A DNA stretch of 64,000 bases from Agromyces mediolanus. Its GTDB lineage: Bacteria; Actinomycetota; Actinomycetes; Actinomycetales; Microbacteriaceae. The DNA lies in NCBI RefSeq assembly GCF_023715325.1, contig NZ_JAMBNX010000006.1:62001-126000 (forward strand), read 5' to 3'. The notes beneath the pieces are model-generated. The model had not been told where the DNA came from, searched no databases, and saw only the letters and a program-made list of their open reading frames with translations. Shown one piece after another: positions 7,850 to 16,068 of the stretch (the first letter of the stretch is position 1; each line of letters opens with the position of its first letter). The position numbers were made by a program, and so were the translations under genes.

Positions 7850-9019
7850 GTGCTCGCTGCCGAACTGCTCCGCCGCGCCGAAGACGCCCAGGCGGTGTAC
7901 ATCCGCGACCTCGCGGAACTCGTCGGCATCGACTCGGGCTCACTCGACCCGGAGGGGGTCAATCGCGTCGGCGAAGTGGTCGCCGGCCGCCTCGCCGAAC
8001 TCGGCTTCGCCGTCGAACGCCGCGCCTCCGCCGACCCGCGCTACGGAGACACGGTCATCGGCCGGCGCCGCGGCGCCGGCGTCGCGCGCATCATGCTGTT
8101 CGCCCACCTCGACACGGTCTTCGAGCCGGGGGATGCCGCGGCGCGGCCGTTCTCGATCGACGACGTCGGGCACGCGCACGGGCCGGGCGTCACCGACGAC
8201 AAGGCCGGCGTCGTCGCCGCCCTGCACGCCGCCGGACACCTGATCGGCGTCGGCGCCGAACGCTACGGCGAGCTCGTGCTCGCCTTCACCCCCGACGAGG
8301 AGATCGGCTCGCCCGCCGGCGGCCCGGTCCTCCAGGAGCTCGCCGCGGGAGTGGACGCCGCCTTCAGCCTCGAGTGCGCCCGCGAGAACGGCGACCTCGT
8401 CGTCGGCCGCAAGGGGGTCGCCGACCTCGAACTCGTCGTGCACGGCGTCGCCGCCCACTCGGGCATCGAGCCGGAGCGGGGCGCGCACGCCGCCCTCGAG
8501 GCCGCCCACCTCACCGTCTTCCTGCAGGCGCTCGCCGACCCCGCCGAGCAGCTGACCGTCAACGTCGGCGTGCTCCGATCCGGCGAGCGCACGAACATCG
8601 TGCCCGACCGGGCGACCATGCACGTCGAGATGCGGGCGACGCGCACCGCGGTCATCGAGGGCGCGCTCGTGGCGCTCCGGGAGCGGGCGGCCGGCCCGCT
8701 CGTCGACGGCACCCGCGTCGAGGTGCGCGTCGTCGACCAGTGCGCGCCGCTCGAGGAGACGGAGGCGGGGCGCGAGCTCGGCGAACTGGCGCTCCAGCTC
8801 GCGCGTGAGCTGGGCTTCGAGCCGGGGCTCGCCCGCACCGGCGGGGTGTCCGACGCGAACCGCGTCGCCGCCCTCGGCGTGCCGACGCTCGACGGCCTCG
8901 GCCCCGTCGGGGGCGGCGACCACAGCCCGAGCGAATGGCTCGACCTCGCGAGCGTGCCGCCGCGCGTCGCGCTCCTCGCCGCCCTCGTCGACGCGAGCGC
9001 GGCCCGTCTGCTCCCCTGA
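7850..9019 (+). CDS. M20-family metallopeptidase (ArgE/DapE/CPG2-like)
   Basis: Zinc peptidase of 389 residues that probably trims small peptides or N-acyl amino acids in the cytoplasm. The GTG at 7850 is chosen because GGAGG ends 4 bases before it and the conserved part of the protein begins soon after; in-frame TTG/ATG codons further upstream overlap the regulatory palindromes. Metal and catalytic motifs: FAHLDTVFEPG (His), GPGVTDDKAG (bridging Asp), TPDEEIGS (Glu-Glu) and the late GGGDHSPSEW (His). The dimerisation domain lies between. No signal peptide. Placed next to the RpiR gene and the peptide importer, it may complete the digestion of imported peptides, a function inferred from context. 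Confidence 0.9.
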   Translation: MLAAELLRRAEDAQAVYIRDLAELVGIDSGSLDPEGVNRVGEVVAGRLAELGFAVERRASADPRYGDTVIGRRRGAGVARIMLFAHLDTVFEPGDAAARPFSIDDVGHAHGPGVTDDKAGVVAALHAAGHLIGVGAERYGELVLAFTPDEEIGSPAGGPVLQELAAGVDAAFSLECARENGDLVVGRKGVADLELVVHGVAAHSGIEPERGAHAALEAAHLTVFLQALADPAEQLTVNVGVLRSGERTNIVPDRATMHVEMRATRTAVIEGALVALRERAAGPLVDGTRVEVRVVDQCAPLEETEAGRELGELALQLARELGFEPGLARTGGVSDANRVAALGVPTLDGLGPVGGGDHSPSEWLDLASVPPRVALLAALVDASAARLLP

Positions 9020-9027
9020 GCCTGAGT

Positions 9028-9236
9028 GGTTCCCTGAGCTTGTCGAAGGGGACGCCCGTTCGCTTCGACGGGCTCAGCGAACCAAGGCCTCGCTTCGACG
9101 GGCTCTGCGAACCAAGGCCTCGCTTCGACAGGCTCAGCGAACCAAGGCCTCGCTTCGACAAGCTCAGCGAACCAGCGCTGGTCCCCTGAGCTTGTCGAAG
9201 GGGACGCCGCCCCGCTTCGACAGGCTCAGCGAACCA
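9028..9236. repeat. Extragenic inverted-repeat cluster (7 units)
   Basis: Two oriented variants occur. Forward units (core CCCTGAGCTTGTCGAAGGG) start near 9028 and 9180. Reverse units (core CTTCGACAAGCTCAGCGAAC) lie at 9062, 9092, 9122, 9152 and 9214, the first four with an exact 30-base period and the same 7-base joint. They fill the gap between the M20 gene and the next promoter and can fold into long hairpins. The rest of the gap to 9326 holds the promoter at 9244-9273 and a short untranslated leader. Confidence 0.92.
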
Positions 9237-9243
9237 ACAAGCC

Positions 9244-9273
9244 TTGACCTCTGCCGCTCGGGCCCGCTAGGGT
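9244..9273 (+). promoter_or_regulatory. Sigma-70-like promoter for the small ORF and rtcB
   Basis: TTGACC (9244-9249), 18-base spacer, TAGGGT (9268-9273). One of the best-matching promoters in the window. Transcription would start near 9280, some 45 bases before the GTG of the small ORF. Confidence 0.7.
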
Positions 9274-9326
9274 TCCAAGGCTGCGCCATCGCGCGGCATC
9301 CCCGGAGTCTGAAAGCAGGTGGAATC

Positions 9327-9440
9327 GTGACCGTGTCTCTGCAGCGCACCTTCACGCCCGCCTTCGCCGAGCCCGCGAACGCGGGGCGCGAGCAGCGCCC
9401 CGAAGCGAAGCTCGAGCAGGCTCTCGAGCCGGCACCCTGA
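9327..9440 (+). CDS. Putative 37-residue small protein or leader peptide upstream of rtcB
   Basis: GTG at 9327 is preceded by CAGGTGG at a workable distance and by the promoter at 9244-9273. The reading frame runs 38 codons to TGA at 9438. The product begins VTVSLQRTFTPAFAEP and is then rich in Ala, Glu and Pro, with no membrane segment or recognised domain. It is the only plausible frame between the promoter and the structured leader of rtcB. It may be a real small protein, or its translation may control folding of the leader that follows. Similarity to any family was not recognised. Confidence 0.45.
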   Translation: MTVSLQRTFTPAFAEPANAGREQRPEAKLEQALEPAP

Positions 9441-9457
9441 CGCCAGCGAATCCGTCG

Positions 9458-9566
9458 CCACCGTCACCCCGTGCCGCTTCGAGGCCCGGGGTGATTCCGT
9501 CTGCGCGCGACGGTGGACCCTCGGGCCCGAGGACCCACCAGAGCGGAGCCCGTCACCGCGGGCTCC
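9458..9566 (+). promoter_or_regulatory. Multi-hairpin RNA leader of rtcB with two mutually exclusive pairings
   Basis: Stem A: TCACCCCG (9464-9471) with CGGGGTGA (9487-9494). Outer stem B: CCACCG (9458-9463) with CGGTGG (9511-9516). Stem C: CCTCGGG/CCCGAGG (9519-9532), extended by GGTGG (9512-9516) with CCACC (9535-9539). Stem D: GGAGCCCG-tcaccg-CGGGCTCC (9545-9566). GGTGG can pair with either the upstream or the downstream CCACC, so stems B and extended C compete. The element begins 18 bases after the stop of the small ORF and ends 25 bases before the rtcB ATG. Confidence 0.55.
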
Positions 9567-9591
9567 GGGAAAGCAGACAGGAATCACCATC

Positions 9592-10758
9592 ATGGAGAGA
9601 CTCTCCGACCGGCTCGTCTCCTGGGCGAGCCTGCTCGACGAGCAGACCGTCGCGCAGGCGCGCACCTCGTCGACGATGCCGTTCATCCACCCGCACCTGG
9701 CCCTGATGCCCGACGCCCACCTGGGCCTCGGCGCGACGGTCGGCTCGGTCATCCCGACGCTCGGGGCGATCATCCCCGCCGCGGTCGGCGTCGACATCGG
9801 CTGCGGCATGATCGCCGTGCGGACCCAGTTCCACGCGAGCGAGCTGCCCGCCGACCGGCGGGAGCTGCGGGAGCAGATCGAGCGGGCCATCCCGCTGTCC
9901 GCGGGCAAGTACAACCGCAAGGTCGTCGCGACGGCCGAGCCCCGGGTCGCCGAGCTCGAGGAGCTCGCGGAGCGCAGCGGCTTCGACCCGGCCTCCTACG
10001 CGGGGAACTGGCGGCAGCAGCTCGGATCCCTCGGCAGCGGCAACCACTTTATCGAGGTCTCGCTCGACGAGGTCGACCGGGTGTGGCTGTTCCTGCACTC
10101 CGGCAGCCGGGGCGTCGGCAACAAGATCGCCCAGCGGCACATCGGCATCGCCCGGCGGCTCGCGAAGCAGTGGTGGATCGAGCTGCCCGACCCCGACCTC
10201 GCCTACCTCGTCGAGGGCACGCCGGAGTTCTCCCGGTACATCGCCGAGCTCCGGTGGGCGCAGCACTTCGCGCTGCTCAACCGGGAGGAGATGATGGACC
10301 GGGTGATCCGGCAGCTGTCCGAGTGGACCGGCGTGCCGGTGGAGGAGCAGGAGCGCATCAACTGCCACCACAACTTCACCGAGAGCGAGGAGCACTTCGG
10401 CAAGCGGGTGTGGGTGTCGCGGAAGGGTGCGATCCAGGCCGACGTCGGCCGGCCGGGCCTCATCCCGGGGTCGATGGGCACCGCCTCGTACGTCGTGGAG
10501 GGGCTCGGAGACCCGATGTCGCTGAACTCCTCGCCGCACGGCGCGGGCCGGGAGTACTCGCGGTCGAAGGCCAGGAAGACCTTCACCCACGAGCAGCTCC
10601 GGGAGGCGATGGTCGGCATCGAGTTCCGGGACACGGATGCCTTCATCGATGAGATCCCGCAGGCCTACAAGCCGATCGACCGGGTGATGGCGGATGCCTC
10701 GTCGCTCGTCGCGGTGCGGCACACGCTGCGGCAGATCGTCAACGTGAAGGGCGACTGA
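9592..10758 (+). CDS. rtcB: RNA-splicing ligase RtcB
   Basis: Mn2+/GTP-dependent RNA ligase that joins 2',3'-cyclic phosphate (or 3'-phosphate) to 5'-OH ends, used in RNA repair. 388 residues. Visible active-site motifs: MPDAHLGLGATVGSV, GVDIGCGM with the metal-binding Cys, GSGNHF, LHSGSRGVGN, NCHHNFTE, and SSPHGAGREYSRSKA, which carries the His expected to be guanylylated. The ATG is preceded by ACAGGAATC. No archease or RtcA gene is nearby; the gene follows a small ORF and a folded RNA leader under one promoter and is followed by an inverted-repeat cluster and a convergent regulator gene. What damage it answers to in this organism cannot be told from the sequence. Confidence 0.96.
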   Translation: MERLSDRLVSWASLLDEQTVAQARTSSTMPFIHPHLALMPDAHLGLGATVGSVIPTLGAIIPAAVGVDIGCGMIAVRTQFHASELPADRRELREQIERAIPLSAGKYNRKVVATAEPRVAELEELAERSGFDPASYAGNWRQQLGSLGSGNHFIEVSLDEVDRVWLFLHSGSRGVGNKIAQRHIGIARRLAKQWWIELPDPDLAYLVEGTPEFSRYIAELRWAQHFALLNREEMMDRVIRQLSEWTGVPVEEQERINCHHNFTESEEHFGKRVWVSRKGAIQADVGRPGLIPGSMGTASYVVEGLGDPMSLNSSPHGAGREYSRSKARKTFTHEQLREAMVGIEFRDTDAFIDEIPQAYKPIDRVMADASSLVAVRHTLRQIVNVKGD

Positions 10759-10762
10759 GCGC

Positions 10763-10853
10763 GGTCCCCTGAGCTCGTCGAAGGGAACGCCGCCCTGGTT
10801 CCCTGAGCTTGTCGAAGGGAACGCCGCGCCGCTTCGACGGGCTCAGCGAACCA
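10763..10853. repeat. Extragenic inverted repeats between convergent genes
   Basis: Two forward-type units (near 10763 and 10797) and one reverse-type unit (10831-10853) of the CCCTGAGCTTGTCGAAGGG / CTTCGACAAGCTCAGCGAAC family fill the space between the 3' ends of rtcB and the XRE-cupin gene. The pair can form a long hairpin and probably acts as a two-way terminator. Confidence 0.9.
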
Positions 10854-10857
10854 ACCG

Positions 10858-11394
10858 CTACGGGGACGGCGGCGTCACCGCGATGACGATCGTGGTGACG
10901 CCGTCGCTCTCGTTCACGTAGCGGTGCGGCTCGCGCGAGTCGAACGTGACGGACTCGCCGGTCGCGAGGGTCACCCGTTCGGCGCCGAGCTCGACGGTCA
11001 GCTCGCCGGAGATGACGTAGGCGCACTCGGTCGAGGGGTGGCCCCACAGGCGGGGCGAGGTCGCCTGCCCGGGCGGGATCTCGGCGCGCAGCACCTCGAG
11101 GTCGCCGCGACCGGGGGTGAGCCGCTCGTAGGCGAAGCTCGCGTCGGCGACGCCGAGGCTGTGCCGTTCACCCGGCCGGCTGATGTGCACGGCGGGGGCG
11201 TCGGGGTCGCTGAAGAGGGTCGCGATGGATGCCTCGAACACCTCGGCGAGCTTGCGCACCGAGCCGAGGCTCGGGTCGGCGGCGCCGTTCTCGATCTGGC
11301 TCAGCATGCTGACCGACAAGCCCGTCCGCTCGGAGAGCTCGCGGAGGGTCAGCCCCTTGGCCTGGCGCAGGGCCTTCAATCGGTCACCGAGCAC
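10858..11394 (-). CDS. XRE-family regulator with C-terminal cupin domain
   Basis: 178-residue regulator, probably sensing an amino acid or a related small molecule. The N-terminal HTH_3 domain (about residues 5-62) reads RLKALRQAKGLTLRELSERT and SVSMLSQIENGAADPSLGSV. The C-terminal cupin (about 105-175) has WGHPSTECAYVISGELTVEL and ATGESVTFDSREPHRYVNES. The GTG start at 11394 has AGGAAGGA upstream. Divergent from the large peptide-uptake and catabolic operon that starts at 11598, which it most likely controls; XRE-cupin regulators commonly sit beside the catabolic genes they regulate. Its 3' end converges on rtcB through repeats. Confidence 0.92.
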   Translation of the reverse strand: MLGDRLKALRQAKGLTLRELSERTGLSVSMLSQIENGAADPSLGSVRKLAEVFEASIATLFSDPDAPAVHISRPGERHSLGVADASFAYERLTPGRGDLEVLRAEIPPGQATSPRLWGHPSTECAYVISGELTVELGAERVTLATGESVTFDSREPHRYVNESDGVTTIVIAVTPPSP

Positions 11395-11448
11395 GCTGAG
11401 TCATCCTTCCTGTGCGTCCCCCGTCTGGGTGTGACGGGCGGCCGCGTT

Positions 11449-11478
11449 TTGACATGTGAGTCCGCACGTGTTTAATGT
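11449..11478 (+). promoter_or_regulatory. Promoter of the peptide-uptake operon with overlapping imperfect inverted repeat
   Basis: TTGACA (11449-11454), 18-base spacer, TAATGT (11473-11478). The imperfect inverted repeat ACATGTG/CACGTGT overlaps the -35 element and spacer, and a second A+T-rich stretch extends to about 11510. A good position for repression by the divergent XRE-cupin protein. The gap 11395-11597 holds nothing else I can identify. Confidence 0.55.
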
Positions 11479-11597
11479 GCTTGAATTCATGGTACCTGGA
11501 TTGAACATCATCCACACGACACCGGGCACTGATTGGCAGCGAGGCTGAGCGCTCCTCCGACTCCTTCGTCACCGTCGCCGACCGGGGAAAGAAGCAC

Positions 11598-13190
11598 ATG
11601 AGATCCCTCACAGCCAAGCTCGCGGTGCCCGCCGGCGCCGTCGCCTTGACGCTCGCGCTCGCCGGATGCGCCGGAGGCAACAGCACCTCCAACGCGGGCG
11701 ACCAGACGCTCACCGTCGACACCTCATTCGTCGTCAAGACACTCGACCCCGGCACAGTGTACGAGCAGACGGGCAACATCGCCGTGCACGCGCTGTACGA
11801 CACCCTGGTGACGTACGAAGGCTCGGACGTCACGACCCTCCAGCCCGAGCTCGCCGAGAGCTGGGAGCAGTCGAGCGACGGCACCACCTGGACCTTCACC
11901 CTCCGCGACGACGCGGTCTTCTCCGACGGCGCCGCCGTCACCGCCGAGGACGCCGTCTTCAGCCTCAACCGGCTGAAGAACCTGCAGGGCTCCGCCTCGC
12001 AGACCGTGCAGGGCCTCGACTTCGCGGCAGAGGGCGACGACACGGTCGTCGTCACCTCGGAGACGCCGAACCCCGACGTGCCGGTCATCCTCGCGATGCC
12101 CGCGGCGAGCGTGCTGAACTCCGCCGAGGCGAAGAAGCTCGGCGCGACCGACGCCGAGGACGCCGCCACGAGCGACCAGATCGGCACCCAGCTCGACACC
12201 GCCAGCCTCGGCAGCGGCCCGTACGTGCTGAAGAGCTACGACCCGAGCACGAAGATCGTGCTCACCGCGAACCCGAAGTACTGGGGCGAGCAGCCGGCCT
12301 ACAGCCGCGTCGTCATCCAGAACGTCGACGTGCAGAACCAGAAGCTCACCATCTCGAAGGCGAAGGGCGACGAGATCGCCCTCGACCTCTCCGGCCCGCA
12401 GGCCGCCGAGCTGTCCGACGACCTCCAGGTCTCGGGCGTCGCCGACACCTCGTACTTCCTGAGCCTGAACCAGGACCCGGCCGTCTCGGCCGTCACCTCG
12501 AACCCGGCGTTCGTCAAGGCCCTGCGCCTGACGGTCGACGGGGAGGGCCTCGCGAAGCTCTTCGGCGAGGGCGCGACCCCCGCGGCCGGTCTCGTGCCGC
12601 CCGCCTTCGCCGGCGCGCTCGACGAGTCGGAGAACCCGGTGCAGGACATCGACGGCGCGAAGAAGCTGCTCGCCGACGCGGGCCTCAGCGACGTGAAGGT
12701 GGCGCTCGTCTACCCGGCGATCACCTACCGCGGCGTCGACCTCGGCACCATCGTCACGAAGGTGCAGCAGGACGCGAAGAAGGCCGGCATCGAGATCGAG
12801 CTCACCCCGCAGCCGATCAACGTATTCCTGCAGTCGCAGTCCGAGGGCAAGAACGAGATCAACTTCTCGCCGAACAGCCTGAACTACCCGGCCTCGTCGT
12901 CGCTCGTGAACAACATGGCCCCCGGCGCCTCGACCTCGCTGCGCACCGGCTGGACCCTCGAGCGGGCCGACCAGTCGGCCATCGACGCGAGCAACGCCGT
13001 GACCGCGGAGCTCACCCCCGAGGGCCGCAACGAGGCGATGATCGACTGGCAGCACGTGATGAACGAGGTCTCGCCGTACGTCGCCCTCGCGAACAACGCC
13101 GGCATCGTCGTCGCGACGAGCGACCTGACCGGCGCGGACTACACGCCCGCCGGCTGGACGGTCGACCTCGCGGCGATCGCCGGCAAGTAG
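11598..13190 (+). CDS. Peptide ABC transporter substrate-binding lipoprotein (SBP family 5), second system
   Basis: Receptor of the second peptide importer, 530 residues. A lipoprotein signal ends in LALAGC (Cys24). The mature part starts with TLTVDTSFVVKTLDPGTVYEQ, followed by the SBP_bac_5 motif LAESWEQSSDGTTWTFTLRD (about residues 91-110) and GSGPYVLKSYDPSTKI. It begins the 12-gene operon and has its own promoter; a strong hairpin follows its stop, as often seen where the binding protein must outnumber the permeases. Operon context (prolidase-like amidohydrolase, imino/amino acid dehydrogenase subunits) suggests small, perhaps proline- or hydroxyproline-containing peptides; specificity is not visible in the sequence. 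Confidence 0.93.
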   Translation: MRSLTAKLAVPAGAVALTLALAGCAGGNSTSNAGDQTLTVDTSFVVKTLDPGTVYEQTGNIAVHALYDTLVTYEGSDVTTLQPELAESWEQSSDGTTWTFTLRDDAVFSDGAAVTAEDAVFSLNRLKNLQGSASQTVQGLDFAAEGDDTVVVTSETPNPDVPVILAMPAASVLNSAEAKKLGATDAEDAATSDQIGTQLDTASLGSGPYVLKSYDPSTKIVLTANPKYWGEQPAYSRVVIQNVDVQNQKLTISKAKGDEIALDLSGPQAAELSDDLQVSGVADTSYFLSLNQDPAVSAVTSNPAFVKALRLTVDGEGLAKLFGEGATPAAGLVPPAFAGALDESENPVQDIDGAKKLLADAGLSDVKVALVYPAITYRGVDLGTIVTKVQQDAKKAGIEIELTPQPINVFLQSQSEGKNEINFSPNSLNYPASSSLVNNMAPGASTSLRTGWTLERADQSAIDASNAVTAELTPEGRNEAMIDWQHVMNEVSPYVALANNAGIVVATSDLTGADYTPAGWTVDLAAIAGK

Positions 13191-13202
13191 CCGGAACGGA
13201 CC

Positions 13203-13240
13203 GCGGGCGCCCCTGCTCTCTTCCTGTCAGGGGCGCCCGC
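13203..13240 (+). terminator. 13-bp perfect hairpin after the binding-protein gene
   Basis: GCGGGCGCCCCTG (13203-13215), 12-base loop, CAGGGGCGCCCGC (13228-13240), followed by TTCCCCC. Lies inside the operon, 12 bases after the stop, so it probably acts as a partial terminator or RNA stabiliser that sets the binding protein above the permeases. Confidence 0.7.
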
Positions 13241-13313
13241 TTCCCCCGTCGCGCATGCGACCCCGTCGCGCGAGCGACCACCCGTCGCCACCGCGACCCG
13301 AGACGGAGCTTCG

Positions 13314-14336
13314 ATGCCACCCCTCCTCAAGATGATCGGCAAACGCCTGCTGAGCGCCCTCGTGCTGCTCTGGGGCGTCACGGTCGTGACCTTCCTGCTC
13401 GTGAACGTCGTCCCGGGCGACCCGGCGGCGGCGAACCTCTCGCAGCAGGCCTACGACGACCCGGAGATCCGGGCCGCCTTCGAGGCCAAGTGGGGCCTCG
13501 ACCAGCCGATCTGGGTGCAGTACGTGCGCTACCTCGGCAACATCCTGCAGGGCGACCTCGGCACCTCGCAGCAGACCCATCGCCCGGTCGCCGAGGACCT
13601 CAGCCAGTACGTGCCGGCGACGATCGAGATCGCGCTGCCCGCCATGGCCCTCGCCATCGTCGTCGCGGTCGGCCTCGGCATGCTCGCCGCGATGCGCAAG
13701 AACCGCCCGACCGACACCGGCATCCGCAGCGCCGCCCTCGTCGGCCTCTCGACGCCGCCGTTCTGGCTCGCGCTCGTCGCGCTCTACGTCTTCTTCTACC
13801 TGCTCGGCTGGGTGCCGAACGGCGGCCGGCTCAGCAACATCTACGACCCGCCGCCCGCGGTGACCGGCATGTACACGGTCGACGCGGCCATCGCCGGCCA
13901 GTGGGACGTCTTCGGCGACGCGCTCTGGCACCTCGTGCTGCCCGTCGGCATCCTCACCGCGCTCACCGTCTCCGGCCTCCTCCGCTTCGTGCGCTCGGCC
14001 ATGATCGAGGTGCTGGATGCCGAGTACATCCGCTCGGCGATCGCGAAGGGCCTGCCGCGGCGGATCATCACCTGGCGGCACGTGTTCCGCGCGGGCCTCC
14101 TGCCGGTGCTCACCGTGTCGGGCCTCATGCTCGCGTCGCTCCTCGGCGGCGCCGTGCTCGTCGAGCAGGTGCTGTCCTGGCCCGGCCTCGGCCAGTACGC
14201 CTACAAGAGCGCCATCTCGCTCGACCTGCAGGCGATCCTCGGCGTGACGCTGTTCATCGCGGTCGTCTACACCCTCATCAACCTCCTCGTCGACGTGCTC
14301 TACAGCGTCATCGACCCGAGGATCGGAGCGAAATGA
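13314..14336 (+). CDS. Peptide ABC transporter permease (DppB-like), second system
   Basis: First membrane subunit, 340 residues. N-terminus MPPLLKMIGKRLLSALVLLW is followed by the conserved VNVVPGDPAAANL, several membrane segments, the EAA loop AIAKGLPRRIITWRHVFRAG, and the DppB tail YSVIDPRIGAK. ATG 13314 follows GACGGAG. The 123-base gap from the binding-protein gene holds only the hairpin. Stop overlaps the next start by 4 bases. Confidence 0.94.
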   Translation: MPPLLKMIGKRLLSALVLLWGVTVVTFLLVNVVPGDPAAANLSQQAYDDPEIRAAFEAKWGLDQPIWVQYVRYLGNILQGDLGTSQQTHRPVAEDLSQYVPATIEIALPAMALAIVVAVGLGMLAAMRKNRPTDTGIRSAALVGLSTPPFWLALVALYVFFYLLGWVPNGGRLSNIYDPPPAVTGMYTVDAAIAGQWDVFGDALWHLVLPVGILTALTVSGLLRFVRSAMIEVLDAEYIRSAIAKGLPRRIITWRHVFRAGLLPVLTVSGLMLASLLGGAVLVEQVLSWPGLGQYAYKSAISLDLQAILGVTLFIAVVYTLINLLVDVLYSVIDPRIGAK

Positions 14337-15241
14337 CCATCCTGCCCTCCGACCGGGTCGCCGTCTCGCGCGCCTCGCGCTTCCGGCGCGACCGCCTGCG
14401 CGTCGGCGGCAGCCTCGGCACGGGGTCGTTCTGGCGGCCGCTCACCGTGGTCTCCCTCGGCATCATCGTGCTCTGGTGCCTGCTCGCGGCCTTCGCGCCG
14501 TGGGTGGCGCCCTACGACCCGCTCGAGACCGTCGGCGACAACCTGCAGCCGCCGTCCGGCGCGCACTGGATGGGCACCGACGACCTCGGCCGTGACGTGC
14601 TCAGCCGGCTCATCTGGGGCTCGCGCCTCTCGCTGCCGCTCGCGGTCGCCATCGTCGCGTGCTCGCTCCTCGTCGGCGGCATCGTCGGCCTCGCCGCCGG
14701 CTACTTCGGCAAGGCCGTCGACAACGTCGCGATGCGGCTCGCCGACCTCGTGCTCGCGTTCCCGCAGATCATCCTCGCGATGGCGGTCGCCGCGGCCTTC
14801 GGCCCGAGCGTCGGCAACGCGGTGCTCGCGCTCGTCATCGTGTCGTGGCCGCTCTATGCGCGCATCATCCGCAGCTCGGTGCTGAGCGTCCGCGAGCAGG
14901 AGTACGTCGTCGCCGGCCGGCTGCTCGGCCTGCCGACGCTGCGCTCCATCGTGAAGGACGTCATCCCGAACAGCGCGGGCCCCGCCCTCGTCATGTCGAC
15001 GATCGAGCTCGGCAACGCCATCCTGATGCTCGCCGCCCTGTCGTTCCTCGGCCTCGGCCCGCGGCCGCCGGCCGCCGAGTGGGGCGCGATGATCGCGCTC
15101 GGCTCGCAGAACCTCGGCAACTGGTGGGTGAGCCTGTTCCCGGGCCTCGCCATCCTCACGATCGTGATGGCCTTCAACCTCCTGGGCGACGCCATCCAGG
15201 ACCACCTCGACCCCCGGTCGCGGAATGCGAGGACGCGATGA
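14333..15241 (+). CDS. Peptide ABC transporter permease (DppC-like), second system
   Basis: Second membrane subunit, 302 residues, from the ATG that overlaps the previous stop (ATGA). Membrane segment at about 38-55, then WVAPYDPLETVGDNLQPPS and the DppC signature HWMGTDDLGRDVLSRLIWGS. EAA loop: AGRLLGLPTLRSIVKDVIPN. The C-terminal motif MAFNLLGDAIQDHLDPRSRN is typical. Coupled to the next gene by another ATGA overlap. Confidence 0.94.
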   Translation: MTILPSDRVAVSRASRFRRDRLRVGGSLGTGSFWRPLTVVSLGIIVLWCLLAAFAPWVAPYDPLETVGDNLQPPSGAHWMGTDDLGRDVLSRLIWGSRLSLPLAVAIVACSLLVGGIVGLAAGYFGKAVDNVAMRLADLVLAFPQIILAMAVAAAFGPSVGNAVLALVIVSWPLYARIIRSSVLSVREQEYVVAGRLLGLPTLRSIVKDVIPNSAGPALVMSTIELGNAILMLAALSFLGLGPRPPAAEWGAMIALGSQNLGNWWVSLFPGLAILTIVMAFNLLGDAIQDHLDPRSRNARTR

Positions 15242-16068
15242 CGACCGCAGCCGACCCCCTGCTCTCCATCGAGGGCCTCTCGGTGACCATGCCGACCCCG
15301 TCGGGGCCGGTCGAGCTCGTGCACCGCACCGACATCGAGATCGGCGAGGGCGAGATCGTCGGCCTCGCCGGCGAGAGCGGCTCGGGCAAGACGATGACCG
15401 CCTCGGCGATCATGGGCATCCTGCCGCCCGGCGCGCGTGCCGGCGGCCGGATCATGTTCGAGGGCCGCGACCTGCTCTCGCTCAGTCGCGCCGAACTCGA
15501 CACGGTGCGCGGCAACCGCATCGCGATCGTGTTCCAGGACCCCTCGGCGGCGCTGCACCCGCTGCTCACGATCGGCACGCAGCTCACCGAGCACCTGATC
15601 CACCACAAGGGCGTCACGAAGAAGCAGGCGAACGCCCGCGCGGTCGAGCTGCTCGACCTCGTGCGCATCCGCGACCCGCACCACGCGGTGAAGGCGTTCC
15701 CGCACCAGTTCTCCGGGGGCATGCGCCAGCGCGCGGCGATCGCCATCGCGCTCGCCTGCGAGCCGCGGCTGCTCATCGCCGACGAGCCGACGACCGCGCT
15801 CGACGTGACCGTGCAGGCCGGCATCCTGCGGCTCTTCGACCGGCTCGCCCGGGAGACCGGCGTCTCGATGCTCTTCATCACCCACGACCTCGGCGTCATG
15901 AACTCCATCGCCGACCGCACCTACGTGTTCAAGGACGGCACGGTCGTCGAGTCGGGCGTCACCACCACGATCCTGAACGACCCGAGCCACGAGTACACGA
16001 AGGCGCTCATCGCCTCGCGCGCGCAGTCGCTCGCCGAGGAGCGCGTGCAGCAGGAGGCCCGCCCATGA
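15238..16068 (+). CDS. Peptide ABC transporter ATP-binding protein (DppD-like)
   Basis: ATPase subunit, 276 residues. Walker A GESGSGKT, Q-loop IVFQDPSAALHPLL, signature FSGGMRQRAAIAIALA, Walker B LLIADEPTTALDVTVQ and switch FITHDLGVM are intact. It is shorter than a typical DppD: the usual C-terminal oligopeptide-transporter region with the HPYTKALL-type motif is reduced to SHEYTKALIASRAQ, and no clear Cys-rich iron-sulfur motif follows. Pairs with the DppF-like protein encoded next; start and stop both overlap neighbours (ATGA). Confidence 0.93.
   Translation: MTTAADPLLSIEGLSVTMPTPSGPVELVHRTDIEIGEGEIVGLAGESGSGKTMTASAIMGILPPGARAGGRIMFEGRDLLSLSRAELDTVRGNRIAIVFQDPSAALHPLLTIGTQLTEHLIHHKGVTKKQANARAVELLDLVRIRDPHHAVKAFPHQFSGGMRQRAAIAIALACEPRLLIADEPTTALDVTVQAGILRLFDRLARETGVSMLFITHDLGVMNSIADRTYVFKDGTVVESGVTTTILNDPSHEYTKALIASRAQSLAEERVQQEARP

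Noticed and set aside
9062..9174. Four repeats with exact 30-base period, CRISPR-like at first sight
   Set aside because: The joints are only 7 bases and nearly identical, the repeat also occurs in inverted form elsewhere, and no cas gene is near.
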